NCBI RefSeq assembly: GCF_002847445.1
Contig: NZ_CP025430.1
Coordinates: 2,046,001-2,110,000 of the forward strand
Source of the DNA: Paracoccus zhejiangensis
Lineage (GTDB): Bacteria > Pseudomonadota > Alphaproteobacteria > Rhodobacterales > Rhodobacteraceae
Length of the DNA stretch: 64,000 bases
Direction of reading: 5' to 3'
The notes beneath the pieces are model-generated. The model was not told the DNA's origin, made no database searches, and was given only the letters and a program-made list of their open reading frames with translations. Positions within the stretch are counted from its first letter, which is position 1. Each line of letters starts with the position of its first letter. Made by a program: the position numbers and the translations under genes. Shown in pieces: positions 9,022-17,072 of the stretch.

Positions 9022-9966
9022 TCAGTTCTTGGCCATGTAGTCGCCGATATTGGCCGGCGTCACGAGTTCGAAGGGGATGTAGACCTTCTGCTCGACCGCC
9101 TCGCCCTTGGACAGCTTCAGCGCCGCGTCCAGCGCGCCGGCACCCTGCCCGGCGGCGTTCTGGAACACCGTCACGTCCAGATCGCCCGCCGACATCGCCT
9201 GCAGCGCGTCCTGCGTGGCATCGACCCCGCCGACGACAACCTCTCCCATGTCCAGCCCGGCCGCCTTCATCGCCTGGATCGCGCCGATGGCCATCTCGTC
9301 ATTGTTCGAGATCAGCGCGTCGAACGCCTCGCCCGAGCTGAGCCAGTTGGTCATCAGGTTCTGCGCCTCGTCGCGCGACCAGTTGGCGGTCTGCTCGTCC
9401 ACCACCTCCAGCGTCACCTCGCAATCGCCCGAGGCCATCACGTCCTTGATGTCCTGCGTGCGCTGCACGGCGGCCTGGTTCGACAGCTCGCCCATCATGA
9501 TATAGATCTTGGCCGGGTTCTTGCCCTTCTCACCCAGCAGCCGGCAGACCTCCTTGGTCTCCAGCGTGCCGGATTCACGCTCGTCCGAGGCAACGAAAGC
9601 CTGGTTGTCGGGCAGCGTGTCGACGTTGACCGGCTCGCGGTTCACATAGACCAGCGGCACACCGGCGGCCTCGGCCGCAGCCGACATGGCCTCGGTGGCC
9701 GAGGTGTCGACCGGGTTCACGATGATCGCGTCCACGCCAGAGGCGATGAAGTTGTTGATCTGGTCAAGCTGCTTGGCCACGTCGTTCTGGGCATCCTCGA
9801 CCTGCAGATCGACCCCCTCCATGCCCTTGGCCGTCTCGATCATGCCGTTGCGCAGCACGGTCAGGAAATTGTCGTCGAACAGCGCCATCGAAACACCAAT
9901 GCTCTCGGCCGATGCCCCGCCCGCCATCGACGCGACGAACGCGGTCGAGATCAGGAATTTCTTCAT
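9022..9966 (-). CDS. Periplasmic sugar-binding protein of the inositol ABC importer
   Basis: A 314-residue type I periplasmic binding protein (Peripla_BP_4 / ribose-binding family). It begins MKKFLISTAFVASMAGGASA with signal-peptidase cleavage expected after ASA. The body has QLDQINNFIASGVDAIIVNP, ISNNDEMAIGAIQAMKAAG and the hinge segment GGVDATQDALQAM typical of RbsB-like proteins. A longer upstream frame exists; the ATG at 9966 is chosen for the signal peptide and the ribosome site GGAGG 7 nt ahead. It is the first gene of the transporter set and captures the substrate in the periplasm; myo-inositol is the likely ligand, as for IbpA of Caulobacter. Confidence 0.88.
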   Translation of the reverse strand: MKKFLISTAFVASMAGGASAESIGVSMALFDDNFLTVLRNGMIETAKGMEGVDLQVEDAQNDVAKQLDQINNFIASGVDAIIVNPVDTSATEAMSAAAEAAGVPLVYVNREPVNVDTLPDNQAFVASDERESGTLETKEVCRLLGEKGKNPAKIYIMMGELSNQAAVQRTQDIKDVMASGDCEVTLEVVDEQTANWSRDEAQNLMTNWLSSGEAFDALISNNDEMAIGAIQAMKAAGLDMGEVVVGGVDATQDALQAMSAGDLDVTVFQNAAGQGAGALDAALKLSKGEAVEQKVYIPFELVTPANIGDYMAKN

Positions 9967-10182
9967 GCTAGTTCCTCCACTGTCGGCCCATCCCGGGGCC
10001 TTGTTCTCAGTTGCAGGCTTGCCAATCCGATCAGCCGGACACTGACATCCGCCCCGCAAAAATCGCGGGTCTGGCAGGATGCGTGCTGGCAGAACCTCCC
10101 TTGTGGACGCGCCTCCCTGCGCTTCCGTGCCAAAGGATTCCCGATCTGGCCCCCCGCGGTCAACGGCGCAGATCATCTGATC

Positions 10183-10198
10183 CCATCATCCCTGATGG
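10183..10198. promoter_or_regulatory. Palindrome, candidate operator ahead of inositol transporter
   Basis: A perfect inverted repeat with arms CCATCA and TGATGG around TCCC. It sits between the LacI-type regulator gene and the inositol ABC operon. Its right arm begins a TGATGGAAA sequence that recurs 22 bp away in the second palindrome, on the same face of the helix. It is a candidate binding site for the adjacent LacI-family regulator; binding is inferred. Confidence 0.5.
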
Positions 10199-10214
10199 AA
10201 AACGACGCCAATAA

Positions 10215-10230
10215 TGATGGAAACCCATCA
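10215..10230. promoter_or_regulatory. Second palindrome, candidate operator
   Basis: A perfect inverted repeat with arms TGATGG and CCATCA around AAAC, overlapping the stop codon of the LacI-type regulator gene. Its centre lies 32 bp from that of the palindrome at 10183-10198, about three helical turns, so two dimers or a tetramer could bind together. The function is inferred. Confidence 0.5.
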
Positions 10231-11259
10231 GACCAGCGACTCGGGCGTCCACAGGTCAAAGGGCAGGAAGCGCTGGCCGGGTGTCTCGGCCATGCCGTTC
10301 TGCACCGTGCCGATCATCATCGGCACAAGCTCGTTGCAAAGCGCGGCCAGCGGCGTGCCCATGACGATCGAGACCGTCCGGTCCAGCAGTGCCTGCCGGG
10401 TCTCGTCGGTCAGCTCGTTCACGATCAGCGTTACCCCTCCCGCAGGCCGCAGCTCGCGCAGGGCCGCAATCGCACCCTCCATGCCGCCGCCCGCGCAATA
10501 GATGCCGACCAGATCGGGATGGGTCTCGATCATCTCGACCGTCGCCTCGTAGGTCAGTTGCCGGGTCTCGAGATTGATCTGTGGGTTCAACAGGTCGAAG
10601 CCCGGCCCGTATTCACGCAGGGCGCTGCGAAAGCCGGTCTCGCGCAATTCATGCCCGTGAAAGCGATGCCCGCCCAGGAAGATACCCACCCGACCCGGCT
10701 TGTCGGCCAGCTTCGACATCAGCCAACCCACCGCGCGTCCGACCTTCAAGTTATTGAGGCCGATATAGTTTTCCCGCACGCCTTGGGCGAAATCCGAGAG
10801 CATCGAAGAGGTCGGAATACCCCGCGCCCTCAGATTGCTGACCGCTGCCGTCACCTCGTGATGATCGAGCCCGGTGGCGGCAACGGCATGAACCTTGCCC
10901 GCCATCCCGTTCAGCAGTTCGGCCAGTTCGCCGGGCATGGTGGTTTCGGCGAACTGGATCGTCGGGCGCAGGCGATAGCCGGTTTCGGCCATCATGCGCT
11001 GTTCGATCAGCGCCGCGAAATTGCGATAGAAGGCATGGCGCGGCTTTTGCAGGATGATTCCGAATTGCAGCTCGGGCCGGTCGGCCAGAATGCGGCTGTG
11101 GATGGCATTGGCGCCGTGATAGCCAATCCGCCGCGCCGCCTCGTGCACCTTGAGCGCGGTCTCGCCGCGCACTTTCAGTCGCCCGTTCAGCACCCGGTCG
11201 ACCGTCGCCACGCTGACGCCGGCAGCCTCGGCCAGATCGGCAATGGTGACGCGCGCCAT
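10228..11259 (-). CDS. LacI-family transcriptional regulator of the inositol locus
   Basis: 343 residues. The N-terminal helix-turn-helix TIADLAEAAGVSVATVDRVLN is the classical LacI DNA-binding unit, followed by hinge region HEAARRIGYHGANAIH and a periplasmic-binding-protein-like effector domain. The DNA-binding residues read VATVDRV, the variant seen in LacI-family members tied to CUT2 sugar operons. It is encoded upstream of and in line with the transporter it probably controls, and a palindrome just upstream of its start suggests autoregulation. An inositol-derived effector is likely but not shown by sequence. Confidence 0.92.
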   Translation of the reverse strand: MARVTIADLAEAAGVSVATVDRVLNGRLKVRGETALKVHEAARRIGYHGANAIHSRILADRPELQFGIILQKPRHAFYRNFAALIEQRMMAETGYRLRPTIQFAETTMPGELAELLNGMAGKVHAVAATGLDHHEVTAAVSNLRARGIPTSSMLSDFAQGVRENYIGLNNLKVGRAVGWLMSKLADKPGRVGIFLGGHRFHGHELRETGFRSALREYGPGFDLLNPQINLETRQLTYEATVEMIETHPDLVGIYCAGGGMEGAIAALRELRPAGGVTLIVNELTDETRQALLDRTVSIVMGTPLAALCNELVPMMIGTVQNGMAETPGQRFLPFDLWTPESLV

Positions 11260-11263
11260 GATC

Positions 11264-11292
11264 GTAATCCCTCACAGTCGTGAGTGAATTAC
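11264..11292. promoter_or_regulatory. Palindrome upstream of the LacI-type regulator
   Basis: Inner arms CTCAC (11271-11275) and GTGAG (11280-11284) around AGTC, and outer arms GTAAT (11264-11268) and ATTAC (11288-11292), centred almost at the same point. It begins 4 bp upstream of the regulator start codon and lies in the gap to the upstream oxidoreductase gene. A negative autoregulation operator is the simplest reading. Confidence 0.5.
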
Positions 11293-11330
11293 ATCACAGC
11301 CGGATCGAATCGCAAGCTCGACGGCGGCGA

Positions 11331-12503
11331 TCAGCGGTAATCGATCCAGACGCCGCCCTTGTCGGCCGAGCGGACGCAATGCTCGACCCAGCGGACCCCG
11401 GCGATCCCGGCGCTGACATCGGGATAGCGGATGCCGGCAAGCCGCGCGTGGTCACCCTGCTGCGCCGCCTCGATGGCGCAGGCGATGCGTTCGTACATGG
11501 TCGCCCAGCTTTCAAACAGGCCCTCGGGATGGCCGCCGCCGATGCGGTCATCGGCCAGCGCCTCGGGGTGCAGATAGGGCATGCCACGCTCCAGCACCTG
11601 CGCCGGCTGGCCCTGCACCTCCAGCCGCAGCTGGTTCGGAAACTCGTCCCACCATTCCAGCGAGGCCTGCTCGCCCACGATCCGCAGCTTCTGGCTGTGC
11701 ATCGCCCCGGCATTCACGGCCGAGGTCCAAAGCGTGCCGAAGGCCCCGCACCCGTAGTCCATCAACACCATGGCATTGTCTTCCAGCGGTGCGCGCGAGG
11801 CGACGAAGCTTTGCCTTGCGCAAAGCAACCGGCGGATCTTCAGATCGGGGCAGATCACCTGCGACAGGTACAGCGGATGCGTCGCCAGATCGCCCAGCAC
11901 ATAGGACGGACCGGCGAAGGTCGGATCGACACGCCAGCGGATCGCCGGGTTCAGGTCTTCGACCGGGGCCGAGTGAAAGCCATGGGCAAAGGTCATGTTG
12001 ACCAGCCTTACCTTGCCAAGCGCGCCACTGGCGACCAGTGCCCGGGCCTGCTCGATGGTCTGGTAGAAGCCATAGCCATAGGTGACGCCGACGATCAGCC
12101 CGCGCAGCTGCGCGATGTTGCGCAACTCCTCGGCCTCGGCACTTGTGAAGGTCAGGGGCTTCTCGCAGATCACATGCAGCCCGGCCTGCAACGCCGCCCT
12201 GGTGATCGGGTAATGGGTGTTGTTGGGCGTGGCGATGGTGACGACCTCGACCCCGTCGGGCCGCGCGGCCTCGCCCGCCAGCAGCGCACCGTAATCCGCA
12301 TAGGCGCGGTCATGCGCGATGCCCAGTTCAGCCGCGAAGGACCGCCCGCGTTCCGGGTTCAGGTCCAGCGCCCCGGCCTGCAGATCGAAATAGCGGTCCC
12401 GCAGCGCGGCTGATCTGTGGATATAGCCAATCTGGCTGCCCTGACCGCCACCGATCATTCCCCAGCGGAGCGCCCGCCCGGTCTTGCGCCTGCCGTCGAT
12501 CAT
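11331..12503 (-). CDS. Gfo/Idh/MocA family oxidoreductase
   Basis: A 390-residue NAD(P)-dependent oxidoreductase. The Rossmann motif is in RWGMIGGGQGSQIG near the N-terminus, the EKP motif in HVICEKPLTFTSAEAEE, and a C-terminal substrate-binding domain includes DLATHPLYLSQVI. The frame stays open far upstream through the tRNA gene, so that extension is not coding; ATG at 12503 has GAGGG ahead of it, and ATG at 12524 is an alternative adding 7 residues. It precedes the LacI regulator and inositol genes on the same strand. Proteins of this type near iol clusters often act on inositol stereoisomers such as scyllo-inositol, but the substrate is not determined here. Confidence 0.88.
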   Translation of the reverse strand: MIDGRRKTGRALRWGMIGGGQGSQIGYIHRSAALRDRYFDLQAGALDLNPERGRSFAAELGIAHDRAYADYGALLAGEAARPDGVEVVTIATPNNTHYPITRAALQAGLHVICEKPLTFTSAEAEELRNIAQLRGLIVGVTYGYGFYQTIEQARALVASGALGKVRLVNMTFAHGFHSAPVEDLNPAIRWRVDPTFAGPSYVLGDLATHPLYLSQVICPDLKIRRLLCARQSFVASRAPLEDNAMVLMDYGCGAFGTLWTSAVNAGAMHSQKLRIVGEQASLEWWDEFPNQLRLEVQGQPAQVLERGMPYLHPEALADDRIGGGHPEGLFESWATMYERIACAIEAAQQGDHARLAGIRYPDVSAGIAGVRWVEHCVRSADKGGVWIDYR

Positions 12504-12583
12504 CTCGTCCCTCGCCCACGCCATGACGCGCGCAGCATGTCGCGGATCGCAGATTCCCGCCAGAGCGAAGCGAAGGAGGAAGC

Positions 12584-12659
12584 TGGTGCCGGTTGCAGGA
12601 ATCGAACCCGCGACCTTCTGATTACAAATCAGCTGCTCTACCTGCTGAGCTAAACCGGC
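12584..12659 (-). tRNA. tRNA-Thr (anticodon TGT)
   Basis: A 76-nt cloverleaf with encoded CCA end: acceptor strand GCCGGTT pairs with AACCGGC, the D arm is TAGCTCAGCAGGTAGAGCA, the anticodon loop TTTGTAA gives anticodon TGT, and the T arm has GGTTCGATTCC. It closely resembles bacterial tRNA-Thr(UGU). Its 5' end is only 4 nt past the stop of the upstream ABC permease gene on the same strand, so it may be released from a longer transcript or read from a promoter within that gene. Confidence 0.97.
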
Positions 12660-12663
12660 CTTG

Positions 12664-14385
12664 TCACTGGGCCTCGGGGGCCGCCGACCCTGCTGCGATA
12701 GCGCGAGACGGGCCACGACGCAAGCCAAGGTTCGCCCGCGCCAGAAGCGCCACGGCGACGAGGCCGACGCCGACGACCAGCAGCGCGGCGGGCGAGGCAT
12801 TGCCCAGGTCCTCGAGGCTGGCCTTTTCATGCACCCGCGTCGCCAGCGTCTCGTAGTTGAAGGGCCGCAGCAGCAGCGTGGCGGGCAGTTCCTTGGTGCA
12901 ATCGACGAACACCAGCAGCAGTGCCGAGCCGACCGAGCCCTTCATCAGCGGCAGCAGCACATCGCGCAGCACCCCGCGCGCATCGCGCCCCAGCGAGCGC
13001 GCGGCCATGGGCAGCGAGGGCGGGATGCGGGTGAACGCGCCGTCCACCGCCCCCTGCGCGATGGCAAAGAAGCGCACGATATAGGCAAGGATGATGGCAA
13101 AGCCGGTGCCGGTCATCATCAGCCCCGGATCGGTGCCGGTCAGCGCCAGCCAGGCATCGGCCACGCGGTGATCCAGCGCCGCCAGCGGGATCAGGATGCC
13201 CACCGCCAGCACCGCGCCCGGTGCGGCATAGCCGATGGTTGTGATCGGCAGAAGCAGACGCGGCAGGCGCCGGTTCGACAGCCGGACGCCATAGACCATG
13301 ACCAGCGCCAGCAGCACCGCCAGCACCGAGGCCGCCGCGCCAAGCGACAGGGTGTGCCACAGCGCGCTGCCCAGACCCGGCGTCAGCCAGCCCTGCGGAT
13401 AGGACAGCGCATAGCGCCCGATGATCGCCACCGGCATGACGAAGCCGAGGACAAAGGGAATGGCGCAGGCGATGAAGGCGGCCCAACCCTTCAGCCCGGA
13501 CAACCGCTGCCGGATGATCGGGCGGCTGTGCCGCGCGCTCTGGTGATAGCGGGCATGGCTGCGGCTGACGCGCTCCCACACCGCCAGAAGCGCGATGATC
13601 AGCAGAATGACGCAGGCGATCTGCGCCGCCCCCCCGGCATTGCGGGCCTCGAGCCAAGTGGTGAAGATGCCGGTGTTCAGCGTCTGGATGCCGAAATAGC
13701 TGACGACGCCGTAATCGGCGACGCTCTCCATCATGGCGATGGCCGAACCGGCGACAATCGCCGGGCGTGCGAGCGGCAGGCCGACGCGCCAGAACAGCCG
13801 CCACGGGCCGGTGCCGAGGGCGCGGGCGACCTCGTAGGCGCCGGCGGATTGTTCATGCAACGCGGCGCGGGTCAGCAGGTAGACATAGGGATAGAGCGCC
13901 GCCGACAGGACCAGTACCGCCGCCCAACGCGAATGGATCGCCGGGAACCAGTAATCCCGGGCCGAGGTCCAGCCAAAGGCCTCGCGCAGGGCAATCTGCA
14001 CCGGGCCGGAATAGTCGAGGAAATCAGACAGCGCATAGGCGCCGATATAGGCCGGCACCGCCAGCGGCAGCAGCAACAGCCATTCCAGCCCCCGCCGCCC
14101 CGGGAAATCGAAGATCGAAACCAACCAGGCCGCGCCCGTGCCCATCGCCGCCGACAGAAGCCCGGTGCCAAGCGCGAGGATCAGCGTGTTGAGCCCATAG
14201 CGCGGCAGGGTGGTCGAAACGAGATGCGGCCAGATGTTCTCGCTGGGGAACAGCGCCATCCAGCCCACCGCCAGAACCGGCATCAGCACCAGCGCCGCGA
14301 TCAGCACCGAAGCCGCCGACCAGCCCCAGCCGCTGCCATGCCGCAGGGACTCGGAGCCGGTTGGGTTTCGCGGGTGTCTGGCCAT
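12664..14385 (-). CDS. Iron(III)-type ABC transporter permease (FbpB family)
   Basis: A 573-residue membrane protein made of two homologous permease halves, each about 260-280 residues with roughly six helices; the BPD_transp_1 coupling segments are YEVARALGTGPWRLFWRVGLP in the first half and AARSLGRDARGVLRDVLLP in the second. Two fused permease halves are the hallmark of FbpB/AfuB/HitB-type ferric iron importers. The second half has the FbpB-like DCTKELPATLLLRPFNYETLA. No ATPase or binding-protein gene lies beside it, so its partners are elsewhere. Ferric iron as substrate is inferred from family only. Confidence 0.88.
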   Translation of the reverse strand: MARHPRNPTGSESLRHGSGWGWSAASVLIAALVLMPVLAVGWMALFPSENIWPHLVSTTLPRYGLNTLILALGTGLLSAAMGTGAAWLVSIFDFPGRRGLEWLLLLPLAVPAYIGAYALSDFLDYSGPVQIALREAFGWTSARDYWFPAIHSRWAAVLVLSAALYPYVYLLTRAALHEQSAGAYEVARALGTGPWRLFWRVGLPLARPAIVAGSAIAMMESVADYGVVSYFGIQTLNTGIFTTWLEARNAGGAAQIACVILLIIALLAVWERVSRSHARYHQSARHSRPIIRQRLSGLKGWAAFIACAIPFVLGFVMPVAIIGRYALSYPQGWLTPGLGSALWHTLSLGAAASVLAVLLALVMVYGVRLSNRRLPRLLLPITTIGYAAPGAVLAVGILIPLAALDHRVADAWLALTGTDPGLMMTGTGFAIILAYIVRFFAIAQGAVDGAFTRIPPSLPMAARSLGRDARGVLRDVLLPLMKGSVGSALLLVFVDCTKELPATLLLRPFNYETLATRVHEKASLEDLGNASPAALLVVGVGLVAVALLARANLGLRRGPSRAIAAGSAAPEAQ

Positions 14386-14473
14386 GCGGGCGGGTTACAG
14401 CAAAGCGGTTTCCCTGTCCACGAATGCTGGCTAATGTACCGCAAAAGTTGAGCAATCGGGCAGGCAGGGCAGG

Positions 14474-15349
14474 ATGCAGATCGTCTATCACATGCGTGTA
14501 CACGGCACCGACGATGACCGCATGGTCAAGTCGCTGCTGATGAACCGCGACTGGCTGCATCAGAACGATACCGAGGTGCTGACGCCGAACCGCCTGCGCG
14601 GGGTGCTTGATGAATCGCTCGCGGCGCTGCAGGGCGGCAGCGCGACCCCGGCGATGGAACAGATCATGCTGGACGCGATCCTGGAAAGCGATCATCCCGA
14701 GCGGGTGATCTGCTCGATCCCCGGCTTTATCGGCGCCATGTCCAAGGTGGTGGCACCCGAGGGCCTCTATCCCGCGGCGCCCGCCCGTATGGCCGCGATG
14801 GCGAACCTGTTTCCAAGCAGCGAGACCGAGTTCTTCCTGGCGCTGAAGAACCCGGTTACGCTGCTGCAGGCGCTTTACACGCTGACGCCCGGGCGCAGTT
14901 ACGACCAGGTGATGCAGGGCATCGACCTTTCCACGCTGCGATGGGCGCCGACGGTCCGGCGCATGGTGCAAAGCCTGCAGGGCCGGCGGCTGGTTCTCTG
15001 GCGCAACGAGGACGGGCCGCTGGTCTGGCCCGAGATCGTTCGGCTGGTGGCGCAGATGCCGATCGAGGCGCCGCTGAAGGAAGGCCTGGCACCGGTCTAC
15101 GACCTGCTCAGCGATGCCGGGCGCGACAGCCTTGCCAAGGCCATGGCAGAGCGCGACCAGCTGTCGATCGCCGCCCGCCGCGATCTGTGCATTGCGCACC
15201 TGGCGCAGCACGCGCTGTCCGGCCGGGTCGAGGAGATCGTCACCCTGCCCGGCTGGACGCAGGAGATGGTCGACGAGATGACCCGCCAGTATCACGCCGA
15301 CATCGCCGAGATCGCCGTCCTTCCCGGTGTCGAATTCCTGATGCCCTGA
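14474..15349 (+). CDS. Conserved hypothetical protein (unrecognised family)
   Basis: 291 residues starting MQIVYHMRVHGTDDDRMVKS. I do not recognise a named domain. It has no signal peptide and no membrane segment, is mostly predicted helix with a balanced mix of charged residues, and carries no obvious catalytic motif. The N-terminal MQIVYHMRVHGTDDDRMVKSLLMNRDWL looks like a structured cap followed by helices. It stands alone on the plus strand between the leftward permease gene and the leftward lipoprotein gene. Codon use looks like that of its neighbours, so recent transfer is not indicated. Confidence 0.7.
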   Translation: MQIVYHMRVHGTDDDRMVKSLLMNRDWLHQNDTEVLTPNRLRGVLDESLAALQGGSATPAMEQIMLDAILESDHPERVICSIPGFIGAMSKVVAPEGLYPAAPARMAAMANLFPSSETEFFLALKNPVTLLQALYTLTPGRSYDQVMQGIDLSTLRWAPTVRRMVQSLQGRRLVLWRNEDGPLVWPEIVRLVAQMPIEAPLKEGLAPVYDLLSDAGRDSLAKAMAERDQLSIAARRDLCIAHLAQHALSGRVEEIVTLPGWTQEMVDEMTRQYHADIAEIAVLPGVEFLMP

Positions 15350-15367
15350 CGCCCGGCCCCGCCCTGC

Positions 15368-15661
15368 TCAGCAGCGCCCGGAGAAGCCGAGGCCACCGCC
15401 GGAAACGGGCTGGATATCGATGGCGCGCGGCCGCTTGCCGCCGCATTCCATGCTGGCCGCTTGTGCCTGCACTTCCTCGCGGGTCCAGGCCGAGCCGGCG
15501 CGACCGCGGAAATTGCCGCCGCCCATGGTGTCGATGGTCAACTCGTTCGGTTGTGGCTGGCCCGGGGTAACCTGCACCGGCGGTCGCTGCGCGGTCGTTG
15601 TGGGCGCGGCGCAGCCCGTCAGCACGGCCAGCGCGCCGAGGGCGGTGATCGTCATTTTCAT
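15368..15661 (-). CDS. Small lipoprotein, unknown function
   Basis: 97 residues with an N-terminal lipoprotein signal: MKMTITALGALAVLTGC with lipobox LTGC and lipidation expected at Cys17. The mature part includes a Thr/Pro/Gln-rich linker and a short domain with RGRAGSAWTREEV and two further cysteines (MECGG and the final FSGRC), which could form a disulfide. Probably anchored to the outer or inner membrane facing the periplasm. It lies downstream of, and in line with, the ribosomal cluster but beyond its terminator. Confidence 0.75.
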   Translation of the reverse strand: MKMTITALGALAVLTGCAAPTTTAQRPPVQVTPGQPQPNELTIDTMGGGNFRGRAGSAWTREEVQAQAASMECGGKRPRAIDIQPVSGGGLGFSGRC

Positions 15662-15764
15662 TACTCGTCTCTCCCCGTCTGCCTCATGGGGCCGAGGTTC
15701 CCTTGCCGGGCCTCACGGGTCAAGCGGTGATCTGCGCCATGCGCTTCCGGCGCACGACACAGCA

Positions 15765-15795
15765 AAACGCCCCGGCCTTGCGGTCGGGGCGTTTC
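15765..15795 (-). terminator. Rho-independent terminator after rpmD
   Basis: Perfect 10-bp arms AAACGCCCCG (15766-15775) and CGGGGCGTTT (15786-15795) with a 10-nt loop, ending in GTTTTG on the minus strand. It lies 25 nt past the rpmD stop and ends the ribosomal protein transcript. Confidence 0.85.
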
Positions 15796-15820
15796 GTATT
15801 CCGAAAGTAGCGGGCTGGGA

Positions 15821-16009
15821 TCAGCCGCGCTCTTCGATGATGACGGCCAGATGCGGGATCTTGGCGACCATGCCGCGGATCGCAGGGGTGTCCTGCAACT
15901 CGCGGGTCCGGTTCATCTTGTTCAGCCCGAGGCCTTTCAGCGTCTCGCGCTGGATGGCGGGGCGGCGGATCGGCGAGCCGATCTGCTTCACGACGATGGT
16001 TTTAGCCAT
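15821..16009 (-). CDS. rpmD: 50S ribosomal protein L30
   Basis: The 62-residue product [20 protein letters not shown]... is a full-length bacterial L30 (about 60 residues), a late-assembling large-subunit protein. The conserved [32 protein letters not shown] segment is present in order. It is the last ribosomal gene here, 12 nt after rpsE and followed by a terminator. In many bacteria rplO and secY come next; here they do not. Confidence 0.96.
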   Translation of the reverse strand: MAKTIVVKQIGSPIRRPAIQRETLKGLGLNKMNRTRELQDTPAIRGMVAKIPHLAVIIEERG

Positions 16010-16021
16010 TGCAGCCTCTCC

Positions 16022-16588
16022 TTACGCTTCGACAGCGGCGTCAGCCGGCTTGTCGTTGGTGCCCAGGATGTCAGCCACTTTCTTGCCGCGACGCTGCGCA
16101 ACCGAACGGGGGCTGGCTTCGGCTTTCAGGCCGTCCAGCGTGGCGCGGATCATGTTGTAGGGGTTCTGCGACCCCAGCGACTTGGCCACGACGTCCTGAA
16201 CGCCCAGCATCTCGAACACGGCGCGCATCGGACCACCGGCGATGATCCCGGTACCCGGAACGGCGGTGCGCATCACCACGCGGCCCGCACCATGGCGGCC
16301 CTCGATGTCGTGATGCAGAGTCCGGCCGTCGCGCAGCGGCACGCGAACCATGTTGCGCTTGGCCTGCTCGGTCGCCTTGCGGATCGCCTCGGGGACCTCT
16401 TTGGCCTTGCCCTTGCCGAAGCCGACGCGACCGCGCTGGTCACCGACAACCACGAGAGCCGCAAAGCCAAAGCGCTTGCCGCCCTTCACGGTTTTCGACA
16501 CGCGGTTGATCGCGACCAGACGATCGGCGAATTCCGGGGTTTCCTCGCGCTCTTCGCGGCGGCCCCGACGGTTTTCACGTTCTGCCAT
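16022..16588 (-). CDS. rpsE: 30S ribosomal protein S5
   Basis: 188 residues, typical for alphaproteobacterial S5, which has an N-terminal charged extension (here [16 protein letters not shown]). The S5 double-stranded-RNA-binding domain contains [26 protein letters not shown], and the C-terminal domain [22 protein letters not shown]. It contributes to decoding accuracy. It begins 113 nt after rplR, across a gap with two overlapping hairpins, and has an AAGGAA ribosome site. Confidence 0.97.
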   Translation of the reverse strand: MAERENRRGRREEREETPEFADRLVAINRVSKTVKGGKRFGFAALVVVGDQRGRVGFGKGKAKEVPEAIRKATEQAKRNMVRVPLRDGRTLHHDIEGRHGAGRVVMRTAVPGTGIIAGGPMRAVFEMLGVQDVVAKSLGSQNPYNMIRATLDGLKAEASPRSVAQRRGKKVADILGTNDKPADAAVEA

Positions 16589-16662
16589 AAGGCATTCCTT
16601 CTTATCTGGCGCATCAACCGCGCCGTAAATGTCAATCCAGGTGGGTCACCCGCATGGGCAAC

Positions 16663-16695
16663 CCCCGGATCATCGGGGTGGCGAAACCGCCACCC
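16663..16695 (-). promoter_or_regulatory. Two overlapping hairpins between rplR and rpsE
   Basis: Hairpin B pairs GGGTGGCG (16676-16683) with CGCCACCC (16688-16695) around AAAC. Hairpin A pairs CCCCG (16663-16667) with CGGGG (16674-16678). They share 16676-16678, so they cannot both form fully. They lie in the 113-nt gap just after rplR. A processing or attenuation role is possible; a simple processing hairpin is the null reading. Confidence 0.5.
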
Positions 16696-16701
16696 GCAGG
16701 A

Positions 16702-17061
16702 TCAGAACTTCAGACCGCCTTCGCGGGCTGCGTCGGCCAAAGCCTTGACCTTGCCGTGGAACAGGAAACCGCCGCGGTCGAAGTAGACTTCTTCCACGCC
16801 GGCCTTCTTGGCCCGCTCGGCAATCGCCGCGCCGATCTTGGCAGCGGCTTCGACGTTGTTCGTGCCCACCAGACCGAAGTCCTTCTCGAGCGTGCTGGCC
16901 GAGGCCAGGGTCACGCCACGAGCATCGTCGATCAGCTGAACGCTGATGTTCTTCGACGACCGGTGAACCGACAGACGCGGGCGGCCATTGGCCTCGGCCC
17001 GCAGTTTGTTCCGCACGCGCAGGCGGCGCTTCTGGAACAGCTCTTGCTTTTTCAGTGCCAT
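16702..17061 (-). CDS. rplR: 50S ribosomal protein L18
   Basis: 119 residues, the normal length of L18, which binds 5S rRNA. Family features: [33 protein letters not shown] at the N-terminus and the [22 protein letters not shown] end. The frame is open further upstream into rplF, but the ATG at 17061 gives the family start [17 protein letters not shown] and lies 11 nt after the rplF stop. Confidence 0.97.
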   Translation of the reverse strand: MALKKQELFQKRRLRVRNKLRAEANGRPRLSVHRSSKNISVQLIDDARGVTLASASTLEKDFGLVGTNNVEAAAKIGAAIAERAKKAGVEEVYFDRGGFLFHGKVKALADAAREGGLKF

Positions 17062-17072
17062 TTTCGCGCCCC

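Noticed and set aside
12504..12830. Extension of the oxidoreductase frame through the tRNA gene
   Set aside because: It translates the tRNA-Thr gene into a well-known artefact peptide; the real start is at 12503 or 12524.
12661..14451. Plus-strand open frame of 596 codons opposite the ABC permease
   Set aside because: Antisense frame with Gln/Arg/His-rich low-complexity sequence and no motif.
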